A stretch of DNA of 64,000 nt from an uncultured Eubacteriales bacterium (GCA_949292905.1 CASFAV010000008.1:1-64000); one strand, 5' to 3'. Shown: positions 1-8,760, numbered from the stretch's first letter. Notes: generated by a model not told the origin, from the letters alone. Made by a program: numbers and translations.

Positions 1-133
1 CCTCAAAAAAATTAACCGTCCCTTCCGGGACTTTCTTCTTGGTTTCTTTTAGGTGGACTTCTCCACCTCTCGCTTCTTAACAATCTGTTCAACTTTCAAG
101 GTGCTCGCTACCGCTTTTTGCGACAGCCTTTAT
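1..133 (-). other. rRNA operon leader, 16S rRNA expected to start at the left edge
   Basis: Read on the minus strand this is a typical pre-16S leader. It contains a boxA/linker-like stretch (GCACCTTGAAAGTTGAACAG, about 84-103) and two strong hairpins (7-bp stem at 51-68, 5-bp stem at 18-31). It ends in TTTTTTTGAGG, which matches the bases just before the universal 16S opening GTTTGATCCTGG. The 16S gene itself would lie off the window. The identification rests on resemblance to other Firmicute rRNA leaders; the rRNA body is not visible. Confidence 0.65.
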
Positions 134-162
134 ATAATATAGCTTTGAAAATTGTTTGTCAA
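134..162 (-). promoter_or_regulatory. rRNA promoter
   Basis: On the minus strand a perfect -35 box TTGACA (162-157) is followed after 17 bp by TATTAT (139-134). It lies directly upstream of the rRNA leader and has the strength expected of a stable-RNA promoter. Confidence 0.75.
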
Positions 163-231
163 CTGATTTTTCAACAATTTCAACAATTTTTTTCAGCCCA
201 TTATATCGACATAACGTGTGCGCTAATTCTA

Positions 232-260
232 TTGCGAACCGCAGGGAAATGCGCTATAAT
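232..260 (+). promoter_or_regulatory. tRNA-Arg promoter
   Basis: TTGCGA at 232-237, a 17-bp spacer and a perfect TATAAT at 255-260 end 13 bp before the mature tRNA. It stands back to back with the rRNA promoter. Confidence 0.8.
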
Positions 261-273
261 ATATGCGTCGTAT

Positions 274-350
274 GTACCCGTAGCTCAGTTGGATAGAGCG
301 TGAGACTCCGACTCTCAAGGTCGAAGGTTCGACTCCTTTCGGGTACGCCA
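274..350 (+). tRNA. tRNA-Arg (anticodon CCG)
   Basis: A full cloverleaf can be drawn. The acceptor stem GTACCCG/CGGGTAC is complete, the D-arm reads GCTC-AGTTGGATA-GAGC, and the anticodon loop CTCCGAC has a 5-bp stem TGAGA/TCTCA. A five-base variable loop and the T-loop TTCGACT follow, and CCA is encoded at 348-350. Bases 34-36 are CCG, which reads the arginine codon CGG. The gene stands alone with its own promoter and a hairpin downstream. Confidence 0.95.
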
Positions 351-357
351 TCGCCTT

Positions 358-397
358 AAGGGGGAATTACATAATATATTGTTAATTCCCCTTTGTC
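358..397 (+). terminator. terminator after tRNA-Arg
   Basis: An inverted repeat of about 11 bp (AAGGGGGAATTA against TAATTCCCCTT) with an AT-rich loop is followed by TTTG. The T-tract is short, so efficiency is uncertain. Confidence 0.55.
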
Positions 398-581
398 AAG
401 GCGTAAATTCATAAATAGGAAAAGCAAAGAAAAATAATTTTTCGCATACACCCATATATTGTGGGGCTGTGGAAATCGGAGCACAAGTGCGCGCACGCGG
501 CGCGTGCGTACGCGTAATATAATAAGGATATATAGTATCTAAAATATTCGGAGGCGCCGCGAGCGGCGTGAGTAAGTCAGG

Positions 582-1658
582 ATGGGCGCAAGGAAAAAAG
601 TCGTAGTGGGATTGAGCGGAGGAGTGGATTCGTCGGTAGCGGCGCTTCTTCTCAAAAACGCGGGCTACGACGTGATAGGACTTTTCATGCGCAACTGGCA
701 CGAGGAGGACGAGAACGGCTCCTGCACCGCGGAAGAGGACTATGCGGACGTGAGGCGCGTCGCGAACAAGCTCGGCATCCCCTACTACACTCTCGATCTC
801 TCCGAAGAATACGCGGACAGAGTTTTCCGCCTTTTCCTAGACGAATACGAGAAGGGCAGGACGCCCAATCCCGACGTACTGTGTAACTCGGAGATAAAGT
901 TCGGACCCTTCAAGGAATTTGCGGCGGGGCTCGGCGCGGACTACGTGGCGACGGGGCATTATGCGGGCACGCTCAAAAAGGACGGGCGCACCTACCTTGT
1001 CCGCGCGAAAGACGAAAACAAGGATCAGACCTACTTCCTCAACAATCTCACGGAAGCGCAGATAGCGGACGTGATATTCCCCTTGACGGACATACCGAAG
1101 CCGGAAGTAAGGCGTATCGCCGAAGAAAACGGGCTCGCGACGGCAAGGAAGAAGGATTCGACGGGGATATGTTTCATCGGGGAAAGGAATTTCCGCAAAT
1201 TCTTATCTACCTATCTTCCGATGAAAAAGGGAGAGATAAGAAACCTCGACGGAAAGCTCCTCGGAGAACACGACGGCGTGTTTTTCTATACGATAGGACA
1301 GCGCAAAGGCTTCGGGCTCGGCGGGGTGAAGGGCGAGAAGAACGACGCCCCCTACTATATCGTCGCAAAGGACGTGAAAAACAATATACTCTACGTAAAT
1401 CAGGGGGATTGCCCCGAACTCTATAAAAAAGAGCTTTTCGCGGAGGATTTCAATTACATCACCGACAAGATCTCCGCGGAGGGCGAGCGCGTGCTTTTAC
1501 GCACGAGGCACCGCGAGCGGCTCACCGAAGCCACGGCATATCCCGAAGGCGCGGGCGTAAGGATAGTAGCGGACACGCCGGTAAGGGCGGTCACCCCCGG
1601 ACAATACGCGGTACTCTATAAGGAAAGGATCTGCCTCGGAGGCGGAAAAATAAGGTAA
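582..1658 (+). CDS. mnmA: tRNA-specific 2-thiouridylase MnmA
   Basis: MnmA adenylates and then thiolates U34 of tRNA Lys, Glu and Gln, taking sulfur from a cysteine desulfurase relay. The 358-residue product is the normal length for the family. It has the PP-loop SGGVDSS at residues 12-18, the catalytic cysteine in PDVLCNSE (C101) and the second catalytic cysteine in STGICFIG (C197), followed by the C-terminal beta-barrel region. The ATG at 582 is preceded in frame by a stop at 573-575, so no longer start is possible; only a weak AGG lies just upstream, while a GGAGG sits too far away at about 550. It is a single-gene unit between tRNA-Arg and a strong terminator. mnmE and mnmG, which modify position 5 of the same wobble uridine, are also in the window near 55-58 kb. 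Confidence 0.96.
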   Translation: MGARKKVVVGLSGGVDSSVAALLLKNAGYDVIGLFMRNWHEEDENGSCTAEEDYADVRRVANKLGIPYYTLDLSEEYADRVFRLFLDEYEKGRTPNPDVLCNSEIKFGPFKEFAAGLGADYVATGHYAGTLKKDGRTYLVRAKDENKDQTYFLNNLTEAQIADVIFPLTDIPKPEVRRIAEENGLATARKKDSTGICFIGERNFRKFLSTYLPMKKGEIRNLDGKLLGEHDGVFFYTIGQRKGFGLGGVKGEKNDAPYYIVAKDVKNNILYVNQGDCPELYKKELFAEDFNYITDKISAEGERVLLRTRHRERLTEATAYPEGAGVRIVADTPVRAVTPGQYAVLYKERICLGGGKIR

Positions 1659-1720
1659 GAAGGCTTCTTAACCGGGATTAAAGCTTACGATAAGACCGTT
1701 TATTAAGGGAAACAACATAA

Positions 1721-1749
1721 AACCCGCCCATTAGGGCGGGTTTTCTTTT
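1721..1749 (+). terminator. terminator of mnmA
   Basis: A 9-bp GC-rich stem AACCCGCCC/GGGCGGGTT with loop ATTA is followed by TTTTCTTTT. It is also close to the end of the convergent gene on the minus strand. Confidence 0.9.
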
Positions 1750-1758
1750 ATGCTCGCA

Positions 1759-4530
1759 TCACTCTTCTGTTTCCCAAAAAACGGAATATCTTATAATAAG
1801 CTCTTCGAGCATCTCTGTCGTAAGGATACCTTTACCTAAGGCAACTTTTAGATACACACCGCCGAACGCTTGGAAAACCGCCTCGGGGATATATGCGATT
1901 TCATCACAAAATTCTTCATAGGTAAATACGCCGTATGTATTTATATCCTCTTCAAAAGCTTCTTCGTCTATTGTCATAGTCTCCGCATCGACTTCGAAGA
2001 TATTGATAAGACCAGTTGTCGCACCGGGCATAGACAGCATTCCGTTAACATAATAACACAGATGTCCTTGTGTTACCGGACTCCATGCAGTCGTATAGAC
2101 GGTTTCCGTTTCGACTCCTATCAGTTCTACCGCCGTATATATCATATTTCCGTTCTCATCGAAACTCTGCTTATTGAACATGTCGCCGATATATTGGGCA
2201 GCGTCGGCTCGCAAGAAAACATATTCGTTAAGATCTATGTTCCAGAAACCATGTTCGTCGATTACCTCTACTTCGGTTCCGTCGGAAAAAGTCAGTGTTA
2301 TAACTTCGCAATATGCGGCAGGATCGTAGTCAATAAAAAGTATCGGTGCGGAATCAAATTCTCCGGTAAACATATTCCATACCAAAAGCATTTCGTTCCC
2401 GGTCAAATCCTCGACAGCTTTTGTGCTACCGTCCGCAAGTGTTATCATAGTACCGGGCGTGACACAGGATGATGCCTGCCATTTAGTATACAATATACCA
2501 TCCGGCGCTTCAGTAATGCTACCGTATCCCGTTCCCGAATAATCGGCGTTAGTATACCAGCCGGCAAATACATTGCTTTTATAATACGGATTGTTGATAC
2601 CGTTTACTGCGTTTATATTCGATATCGTGGATGCGTTCTTAACAAAAGAAGTCACATATGTATTTTCCGAATCAAATTCGCAACCCCATAGCACAGGTCT
2701 ACCGGACGGATTCCAATTAGAACTCCAACCGCTCGGTGCACTTTGTCTCTCTGCAAAAACGGTTAGATAAGAACAATTTGCAAACGCATTGCCGCCTATA
2801 CTTGTAACTGCATCGGGTATTAATAGTGTTTCTAACCCTGAACAAGAACCGAAAGCATCATATCCTATATATTCAAGGTCTGCCGGCAAATGTAAGTTTT
2901 CCAAACCGGTGCAACCGCTGAAAGCCGCATTTTCGATACGTTCCAACTGTGCCGGCAAACTTTCTAATTGCAAAGCTTGACAGTTTTCAAACGCATTATA
3001 ACCTATAACGGTTACTGCGTCGAGCAGATTAATTCCTTCCAAACTACTGCAATTTCGGAATGCAGCATTACCGATACTTGTAAGTGAAACATTACCCAAA
3101 ACCATCAATAGGCTACTACAATTTTCGAAAGTATTTGCTCCTATTAAAGTAACGCCATTGGGTACCAACATAGTAGTAAGGTTCGAGCAACCTCGGAATG
3201 CGCTGTTCCCAATTGACGTTATCTGGCTTTCCATTGTTATTGTTATACTTTCTGCTGAACAACAATTTTCAAAAGCATTGGCACCGATATTCGTCACGGA
3301 GTCAGGTATCGTTATAGACGTAATATTACCTTGATTAGCAAATGCCGCATTGCCAATGGCCGTTATCGTATACCCTTTAATCGTGTTAGGAATTTGAATA
3401 TCTCCGTTTAACGTAAAATTAGTGCCCGTTATAATACTACCTGTTGTATCAAAAGTATAATAGCATATTGGTTCCTTATATCCGCAAATACTACACTCAT
3501 ATATCTTATATGAAAAATCGTAACTTTCCCCGGTGTCGAGCATGGAATGCGTATGAGCCACATTCATAGTAACTTGATACCCGAACCAACTTTCCGGAAC
3601 CCATATTTGGGTTTTATCTTCTCCCCAACCATAATGAACGATATAGCCTTCGCTCCCGTTGTATGTCGCATAGCCGTATGCCACTACAACATGGAAACTG
3701 TCCGCACCTGAAAATACAGGCTCATATCCAAGTACTACGGGCCTTCCTGCATTAAGTTCACTAATAACATTGCTCTTTGAATATATGCTATAATTAATAT
3801 TAACTTCATCTGCAAAAGAATATCGTTCAACAAATTTATTAGCTGCATTTTTTAAAGCTATCAGGTTTTGCCCAATGCTGGGAAACTCCGCCCATGTAGT
3901 TAGTTCTATCAATTCATAATAAAATGCGTCCGCGGTGCCTATCGCCGCACTAACTAATTTGGTGGGATTTCCATTCGTATCGTATAAAGCAAAATAATCG
4001 CTTACAATTGGCGCCGGATTTCCATAATATATTGACGGATGATATGCTATATCTCCATAATAGTCAATTAAAAATTTATCGCTGGAATTGTTTATGTGCG
4101 GAATCAATCGTCTATCGGAATAATAATTATGATATCCCATCAACAATTCCATTGCAACCGTAGTACATGTCCCTTCTGAGTTAATTGAGCCGTTGTTATC
4201 TCCGTGATCCGGATTTAAGTAAAAATAATTACTGTTCGGAATAAGGTGAACATTATCGAAATAATTTATATTCACATTATTAAGATTTAGTTCGATGCTG
4301 TCCTTATCTTTCGATAATAATTGAATATTTGACTCCCCCAACATTACTACCGACTGATCGTTTTCATCAATTAGCGTTGTTTCTTCATCTGCGTATGCTA
4401 TGCTTTGCGATTTAGGTAAAATCGCGCCGCAAATTTGGCTTAGTACAATAAAAAATGAAGCTACAATTATAAGTATAATAATAGCGTTAAAAGCCGATCT
4501 TCGCTGTATTACAAGTTTATGTTTTTTCAT
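1759..4530 (-). CDS. secreted papain-like / BspA-type LRR / Hint-domain protein
   Basis: A 923-residue exported protein with an unusual domain order. Residues 1-47 form a signal peptide or anchor (basic start, hydrophobic 15-38). Residues about 95-320 look like a papain-like C39/C10-type fold: a cysteine in EGTCTTVA (C122), a histidine in DSFHVVVAYGY (H280) and a terminal HYGWGED (299-305). Residues about 365-615 contain around nine LRR_5 (BspA-type) repeats of the form IxxxAFxxCSxLxxxxLPxxLxxI. Residues 640-685 match an InlB/Listeria-Bacteroides repeat ending LYTKWQ. From C689 (SCVTPGTMITLADG) a Hint (hedgehog/intein) module follows, with a block-B-like histidine (H760) and GHLCYYVNG near 822-830, then a helical tail of about 75 residues. 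No terminal Asn-Cys splice junction is seen. The start has AGGAGG five bases upstream. Base composition is more AT-rich than most neighbours. Protease activity and Hint autoprocessing are inferences. Confidence 0.8.
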   Translation of the reverse strand: MKKHKLVIQRRSAFNAIIILIIVASFFIVLSQICGAILPKSQSIAYADEETTLIDENDQSVVMLGESNIQLLSKDKDSIELNLNNVNINYFDNVHLIPNSNYFYLNPDHGDNNGSINSEGTCTTVAMELLMGYHNYYSDRRLIPHINNSSDKFLIDYYGDIAYHPSIYYGNPAPIVSDYFALYDTNGNPTKLVSAAIGTADAFYYELIELTTWAEFPSIGQNLIALKNAANKFVERYSFADEVNINYSIYSKSNVISELNAGRPVVLGYEPVFSGADSFHVVVAYGYATYNGSEGYIVHYGWGEDKTQIWVPESWFGYQVTMNVAHTHSMLDTGESYDFSYKIYECSICGYKEPICYYTFDTTGSIITGTNFTLNGDIQIPNTIKGYTITAIGNAAFANQGNITSITIPDSVTNIGANAFENCCSAESITITMESQITSIGNSAFRGCSNLTTMLVPNGVTLIGANTFENCSSLLMVLGNVSLTSIGNAAFRNCSSLEGINLLDAVTVIGYNAFENCQALQLESLPAQLERIENAAFSGCTGLENLHLPADLEYIGYDAFGSCSGLETLLIPDAVTSIGGNAFANCSYLTVFAERQSAPSGWSSNWNPSGRPVLWGCEFDSENTYVTSFVKNASTISNINAVNGINNPYYKSNVFAGWYTNADYSGTGYGSITEAPDGILYTKWQASSCVTPGTMITLADGSTKAVEDLTGNEMLLVWNMFTGEFDSAPILFIDYDPAAYCEVITLTFSDGTEVEVIDEHGFWNIDLNEYVFLRADAAQYIGDMFNKQSFDENGNMIYTAVELIGVETETVYTTAWSPVTQGHLCYYVNGMLSMPGATTGLINIFEVDAETMTIDEEAFEEDINTYGVFTYEEFCDEIAYIPEAVFQAFGGVYLKVALGKGILTTEMLEELIIRYSVFWETEE

Positions 4531-4557
4531 AAGAATCCTCCTATAAATTAAATAACT

Positions 4558-5307
4558 TTAAAGATAATAACTTTTCGCAAAAATCCTTGCGTCATCTAAA
4601 TACGGGTAATTGAAGTTGCCGCTTCTCAATTCGCTTTCGCTCATTTCGCACATGCTAATCAGGTTGACGAAAACTCCGTTTCTCTTTACGGCAGGCATCA
4701 ATCCTCCGTAAAGCATGTATCTGGGCTCGTTTTCATCTATACCCGCCGCCGCAAACGGGCTTTCGCTTCGGTATTTTATGGCGCCGTTTTCCAATTCATA
4801 CAATGTGTGCTCGTTATAAAATTCCTCCGCTCCGTTATATTTGCCCCAGTTTATATCCGATCCGAACGAAGGATACGGTTCGTCTAACTCCGACCTGTAC
4901 CTGAACCAATCGGTTCCGTTTTCGCTATTCATTAAATATAAACTTTCATGAACGAAAAAGTAATTCGGCTGCGTCCTTACATAAAAGTGATTTGCAGGTT
5001 CCGTCTCGATAAGATATCGAATGATATTGTCGTCGATATCGTACAACGGATACACCTTGAAATCGGTATATATCCCGGTATCGACATATTCTTTCTGAAA
5101 CTTTCTCGAGATCCGCCTTTGGTGCATCTCGTCCGAATAAAACCAGGGGCATCCCGCCATATATAATAGCGACAAGCCTATTATCACGACAACCAGGATT
5201 ACGGCGACAACGATGCGCCTCTTCCTTTTTTCAGGTTTAATATATCTTTGTTCTTTACAATTGCTTTCCCGTTTTTTCATTTTATATAAATTTATTTCTA
5301 TAATCAT
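4558..5307 (-). CDS. membrane-anchored hypothetical protein, paralogue of the gene at 5659-6345
   Basis: Family not recognised. A lysine/arginine-rich cytoplasmic start is followed by one hydrophobic segment (about residues 33-52, ending in LYMAGC) and an extracytoplasmic domain. The domain shares a clear pattern with the next gene upstream: VYPLYDxxDxxxRY, a later SPFAxAG, then PAVKxxGxxxNLIS. The two are probably old duplicates. No good Shine-Dalgarno site precedes either the start used here or the alternative ATG nine codons later. It sits 27 bp upstream of the Hint-protein gene and could be co-transcribed with it from the promoter near 5448. Confidence 0.65.
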   Translation of the reverse strand: MIIEINLYKMKKRESNCKEQRYIKPEKRKRRIVVAVILVVVIIGLSLLYMAGCPWFYSDEMHQRRISRKFQKEYVDTGIYTDFKVYPLYDIDDNIIRYLIETEPANHFYVRTQPNYFFVHESLYLMNSENGTDWFRYRSELDEPYPSFGSDINWGKYNGAEEFYNEHTLYELENGAIKYRSESPFAAAGIDENEPRYMLYGGLMPAVKRNGVFVNLISMCEMSESELRSGNFNYPYLDDARIFAKSYYL

Positions 5308-5439
5308 TTACCGTGGCGGTATCGGAGGCAGAAACATTTCAAAACTTTTTGCCAAAGCTTCAAAATCATAAATAGCTTTTTCTGCGATTTCAATTTTTTA
5401 TGCAGTTACCCATTGAAAATATTCATATTTTACCTCCAT
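5308..5439 (-). pseudogene. possible small ORF remnant with one in-frame stop
   Basis: Starting at the ATG at 5439-5437, one frame runs 43 codons with a single TAA after codon 13 (5400-5398). The second half (ending FEMFLPPIPPR) looks protein-like. The ATG lies inside ATGGAGG, just after the promoter at 5448-5453, and the same GGAGG could serve a second ATG that opens only six codons. It may be a decayed small gene, a leader peptide or chance. Confidence 0.25.
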
Positions 5440-5447
5440 GAACCCAT

Positions 5448-5453
5448 ATTATA
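5448..5453 (-). promoter_or_regulatory. extended -10 promoter
   Basis: TGCTATAAT on the minus strand is a perfect extended -10 without a convincing -35. It would fire about 10 bases before the small ORF and would drive 5307-4558. The rest of the 351-bp gap (5454-5658) is AT-rich with nothing else recognisable. Confidence 0.5.
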
Positions 5454-5658
5454 GCAATATATAAAGTATTGCTACATTTAAATTATATATCATTCAAATT
5501 CATTTTCAATATGTAAAGTAATTTTTATTGTTCGTGCAATTTATGAAAAACAAAATTGCGTTTCACATATTGATTGTTCGGGAATTTATTAAATATCGAT
5601 AAATCGATATTCTACGATCGTTTCCCCGACCTACCGTTGCATTATTTACCGCTCGGTA

Positions 5659-6345
5659 TTACAAAACACCGAATATATTCGGCGTTTTCAGTTTGTCTTT
5701 AATGAAAAAGCCTAATGACAGCTTCGGTACGGCGAATTCGTATTCGGGTTCGGCGTATTCGGCTTTATACTCGAATTCCTCGAGCGAGATCAAATTGATA
5801 TAATTGCCGTTCTCGCTTTTCACGGCGGGGATATACCCGTGATATGCCTTGAGAAAATACAATTTCCCTTCCGGAAAGCCTGCGAGCGCGAACGGACTTA
5901 CTGTGTTTTCCACGAAATTTCCGTTTTCGTCACATTCGTAATATGCGTTTGAAAAACTCTTGTCCTCGTCTTCTTTCCACAGCGTCCCGTTATACGTTAT
6001 TTCCGTATCGTCCGACTCTCTCACTATGAATTTTCTCCACTTCGGGAGCGTAACGTATAAATTCGAATAAAAGTAATCGAACGGCTTATCGCGCACTTTG
6101 GAAAAGGCGAAGCCCGAAGGCTCGCATTCATATAGGCAATATCTGAATTCATCGTTCTCGTCATAAAGAGGATAAACGTCGAAATCCGTCACTTTCGCAT
6201 TGGCGGAATCGATGAGCTTCACGCGCATGCGTTCCGACATATACGCGATATGTTCTTCTTCGGTATAACGGTCTGCCGTCACGCAACCCGCGAGCGTGAC
6301 CGCCGTAACAAACAAAAGCAATACGCAAATGATTTTCGTTTTCAT
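5659..6345 (-). CDS. lipoprotein of unknown function, paralogue of the gene at 4558-5307
   Basis: A 228-residue lipoprotein. The signal peptide ends in the lipobox LAGC with C21 as the lipid-modified residue. The exported domain carries the same VYPLYDxxDxxRY, SPFALAG and PAVKSENGNYINLIS signatures as the next gene downstream, which is membrane-anchored instead. A purine-rich GGGGGCGAG precedes the ATG. Function unknown; probably a cell-envelope component. Confidence 0.75.
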   Translation of the reverse strand: MKTKIICVLLLFVTAVTLAGCVTADRYTEEEHIAYMSERMRVKLIDSANAKVTDFDVYPLYDENDEFRYCLYECEPSGFAFSKVRDKPFDYFYSNLYVTLPKWRKFIVRESDDTEITYNGTLWKEDEDKSFSNAYYECDENGNFVENTVSPFALAGFPEGKLYFLKAYHGYIPAVKSENGNYINLISLEEFEYKAEYAEPEYEFAVPKLSLGFFIKDKLKTPNIFGVL

Positions 6346-6503
6346 CTCGCCCCCTGCACCCGCTTCGCCTAAAGGTCTTTCCCGTTTCGGTACGGATAAG
6401 CGTTCACGTTCCGATCGGGGATCTTCCGCCGCACGGTAATTACGAAAGTACTATGCGTTACGGTCTTTAGGGAATATCTCTCAATTTATTCCCCGTCTAT
6501 ATT

Positions 6504-7079
6504 TTATTCGGAAAACTCGAACAACGCTTCGGTTTGCGCCCGCGTCACTTTCTGGTATGCGCCGTTGATTTTCGGGAATACCGCCGTTTTGACGACTTCC
6601 GCGGTATAATCCACCGCGCTTTTCGCGCTCACTTTCAACAATGCGCAACCCGCAATATGATCGCCTATTTTCAAAATTATCTTTATTTCCGTTCCCTGCG
6701 CCTCCGCGGTATCCTCGTCGGGCGACCAATACAGCGTTTCGTCGGCTCCGACGTCAAGCGTTCTTCCCTCGCCGTTTTTATTCCTCAGGCTTCCGTTGTC
6801 CGTACTGAACGTAAAAATCACGTTCGCGCCCTCTTCGCCGTAATACTTCGCCGTGATCGCGTTATTAGGCATTCCCGAAGTGAAATACCAGGCTTCGGTA
6901 ACTATCATGTCGTCGACGTTTTCCACGATCACTAAGTCGTCGCTTTCCTTCACGACCGCTTCCTTTGCCGAATAGCCGTGCATATCCTTTTCCGAAAAAT
7001 CGTCCTTACACGCCGTTATCGAAATCAACGAGATAACAACCAATATCAATACGGTTACCGTCAAAAAAATCTTTTTCAT
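6504..7079 (-). CDS. lipoprotein of unknown function
   Basis: A 191-residue protein with a signal peptide and lipobox ITAC (C24). The mature part is acidic and mostly predicted beta (segments such as NVIFTFSTDNGS and TEIKIILKIGDHIAG). A GGGAGGG site precedes the ATG by seven bases. It belongs to the run of small exported proteins between 4.5 and 8.5 kb and has no recognised family. Confidence 0.75.
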   Translation of the reverse strand: MKKIFLTVTVLILVVISLISITACKDDFSEKDMHGYSAKEAVVKESDDLVIVENVDDMIVTEAWYFTSGMPNNAITAKYYGEEGANVIFTFSTDNGSLRNKNGEGRTLDVGADETLYWSPDEDTAEAQGTEIKIILKIGDHIAGCALLKVSAKSAVDYTAEVVKTAVFPKINGAYQKVTRAQTEALFEFSE

Positions 7080-7201
7080 AACGCCCTCCCTATATCAGAT
7101 AAGACTTCGCCGTCGTTACCTGATTCCGTCCGATCTCATTATATAATATTGTACAAAATATTACAATACCCTTTCCGCGCGTCGGAACGGTCCCCGTTTG
7201 A

Positions 7202-7732
7202 CTATTCCCGTCTTTCGCTCGTCGTTACGGTTATCTTCTCCGCGGAAGCTACCGCCGAGGCTTCCGTTTCAGCAACGAAGATCCACGCTTCCGAAACGTC
7301 GGTAAAATTCCCTTTTTTCAGGCTTATTTCCGCTATGAGCGCGCCCTCTTTAACGGTTAGTTTTTCAAGCTTCGGCTCGCGCGCGCCGTTCACGTCGAAA
7401 AGAAATACGATGACCAACGATTTTTCCGAGAAAAACCCGTCGTCGTACGCGCGGAGCTTTCTTGAAAGCTCTCCGTCGTACCCTTCCGCGCCCTCGGTAA
7501 AGGCGGGATTATTCCACTCCGCGCACAATTCCTTAAGCTCGTCAAGGCTCCCCGCTATCGCGCTAACGCCGTAAGTTATACCTTCGCCGGACTCCTTGTA
7601 TCCGAACGCGCCCTTGCTCCCGTAAACCGTCGTGAAGTCCGCTCCTTGCTTTGCGCACCCCGCGAACGCAAACGACGTAAGGACGATGAATACAAAGAGC
7701 GCGAGCGCCGATCCCCGTTCTATTCTTCTCAT
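7202..7732 (-). CDS. lipoprotein, possibly PrcB-like fold
   Basis: A 176-residue lipoprotein with lipobox FAGC (C26). The ATG at 7732 is chosen over a TTG 33 bases upstream because AAGGAGG lies about 12 bases before it and the signal peptide then has normal length. The middle (DDGFFSEKSLVIVFLF, later AWIFVAE) resembles the beta-rich C-terminal domain of PrcB-type protease-complex lipoproteins, but this is a pattern match only. It faces the divergent lipoprotein gene at 8049 across a 316-bp gap. Confidence 0.7.
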   Translation of the reverse strand: MRRIERGSALALFVFIVLTSFAFAGCAKQGADFTTVYGSKGAFGYKESGEGITYGVSAIAGSLDELKELCAEWNNPAFTEGAEGYDGELSRKLRAYDDGFFSEKSLVIVFLFDVNGAREPKLEKLTVKEGALIAEISLKKGNFTDVSEAWIFVAETEASAVASAEKITVTTSERRE

Positions 7733-7966
7733 TGCCGTTTTTGCCTCCTTACGGCATAACAACAAACGACGGAAAGTTTTGTACGGAATATTTTTACTTT
7801 CGCGCGTTCAAGTCCGTGACGGGCGCGCTTCGCACGCTTCCGTATAAAAATTATTTTCCTGCGTTCGGGATTCGTTATTCCGGCGTTAGGTAGCCCTACA
7901 TCGAAAAAATCTTGTTTTTTGTCGGTAACCGTAGGTTATTACGGGCTAATACGGTCAAATTTATGC

Positions 7967-7995
7967 TTGCAATGTGGGCGGCGATATGGTATTTT
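7967..7995 (+). promoter_or_regulatory. promoter of the lipoprotein gene at 8049
   Basis: TTGCAA at 7967-7972, 17-bp spacer, TATTTT at 7990-7995. The remainder of the 7733-8048 gap shows no gene. Confidence 0.6.
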
Positions 7996-8010
7996 ATTTA
8001 TATAACACTA

Positions 8011-8029
8011 CGGTAGCCTCTCGCTACCG
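8011..8029 (+). promoter_or_regulatory. 5'-UTR hairpin
   Basis: A perfect 7-bp stem CGGTAGC/GCTACCG with a 5-base loop lies in the predicted leader, ending eight bases before the Shine-Dalgarno site (GGAGG, 8038-8042). It could protect the message or tune translation; there is no T-tract, so it is not a terminator. Confidence 0.5.
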
Positions 8030-8048
8030 AAAAAAATGGAGGATTTGT

Positions 8049-8540
8049 ATGAAAAAATTAGCATCGATTATCGCCGTTGTCGCGCTCGTAGCGATAGTGG
8101 CGACTTTACTCGTGGCGTGCGTGCCCACCGATCCCGCCAAAGCGGAAGCCAACCTCAAGGAAGCGGGCTACACCGTTACCGCATACGATAAGGACGACGG
8201 CCTCGGTCTTGCCGGCTTCACTCTTCCCGACGGCGCCACCAACGTAGTGTACGGCATCAAAGAAGCCGACGAGGATTCCGCGTCGCTCATAGCCGAAACC
8301 GTCACCATCTACTATTTCGAAAGCTCCGACAAAGCGAAGGCGTATTTCGAAAAGGTTTACGGTGACTTCGACGCCAACCAAGACGAAGTGAAAGCTGATC
8401 TTAAAGCATCTTACGACGCGGGCGAACTCGACAAAGACGAATACGACGCCATGCTCGAAATGATCAACAACAGCCAGGCTAAGAGATTCGGCAAAATCGT
8501 TTACGCCGGTACCAAAGCCGCCATCAAAGCCGCTTCGTAA
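8049..8540 (+). CDS. small lipoprotein of unknown function
   Basis: A 163-residue lipoprotein: basic start MKKLAS, hydrophobic core and lipobox LVAC (C24). The mature protein opens with PTDPAKAEANLKEAGYTV and is rich in Asp, Lys and Ala, with a pattern suggesting an alpha/beta fold. The ATG at 8049 is set by GGAGG six bases upstream; the frame stays open further upstream but that part does not look coding. It is monocistronic, with its own promoter and terminator. Confidence 0.8.
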   Translation: MKKLASIIAVVALVAIVATLLVACVPTDPAKAEANLKEAGYTVTAYDKDDGLGLAGFTLPDGATNVVYGIKEADEDSASLIAETVTIYYFESSDKAKAYFEKVYGDFDANQDEVKADLKASYDAGELDKDEYDAMLEMINNSQAKRFGKIVYAGTKAAIKAAS

Positions 8541-8566
8541 TTAAGCGCAACACGTTAAAGAAAAAG

Positions 8567-8591
8567 GAACCGCAAACGCGGTTCTTTTTTT
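8567..8591 (+). terminator. terminator of the lipoprotein gene
   Basis: Stem GAACCGC/GCGGTTC with loop AAAC followed by a T-run. Confidence 0.9.
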
Positions 8592-8708
8592 GCGCCGACG
8601 CCGCATAACGCGGTCGGTTACGCCGTTTGCGTTTTAGGAATTTGCCCGTTTCGTTCTTTACCTGCGCACCCCTTCTCTTCCTCGCCCGCCCTTTCGCGGT
8701 TACGAAAA

Positions 8709-8733
8709 GGCGCCGCCCCTTACGGGCGGCGCC
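8709..8733 (-). terminator. terminator of the gene at 8761-9639
   Basis: A perfect 10-bp stem GGCGCCGCCC/GGGCGGCGCC with a 5-base loop; on the minus strand it is followed by TTTT. Confidence 0.85.
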
Positions 8734-8760
8734 CCTTTTTACTTCGTTGACGTAAACATT

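Noticed and set aside
118..303. 61-codon frame running into the tRNA gene
   Set aside because: It covers the two divergent stable-RNA promoters and ends inside tRNA-Arg; it is chance.
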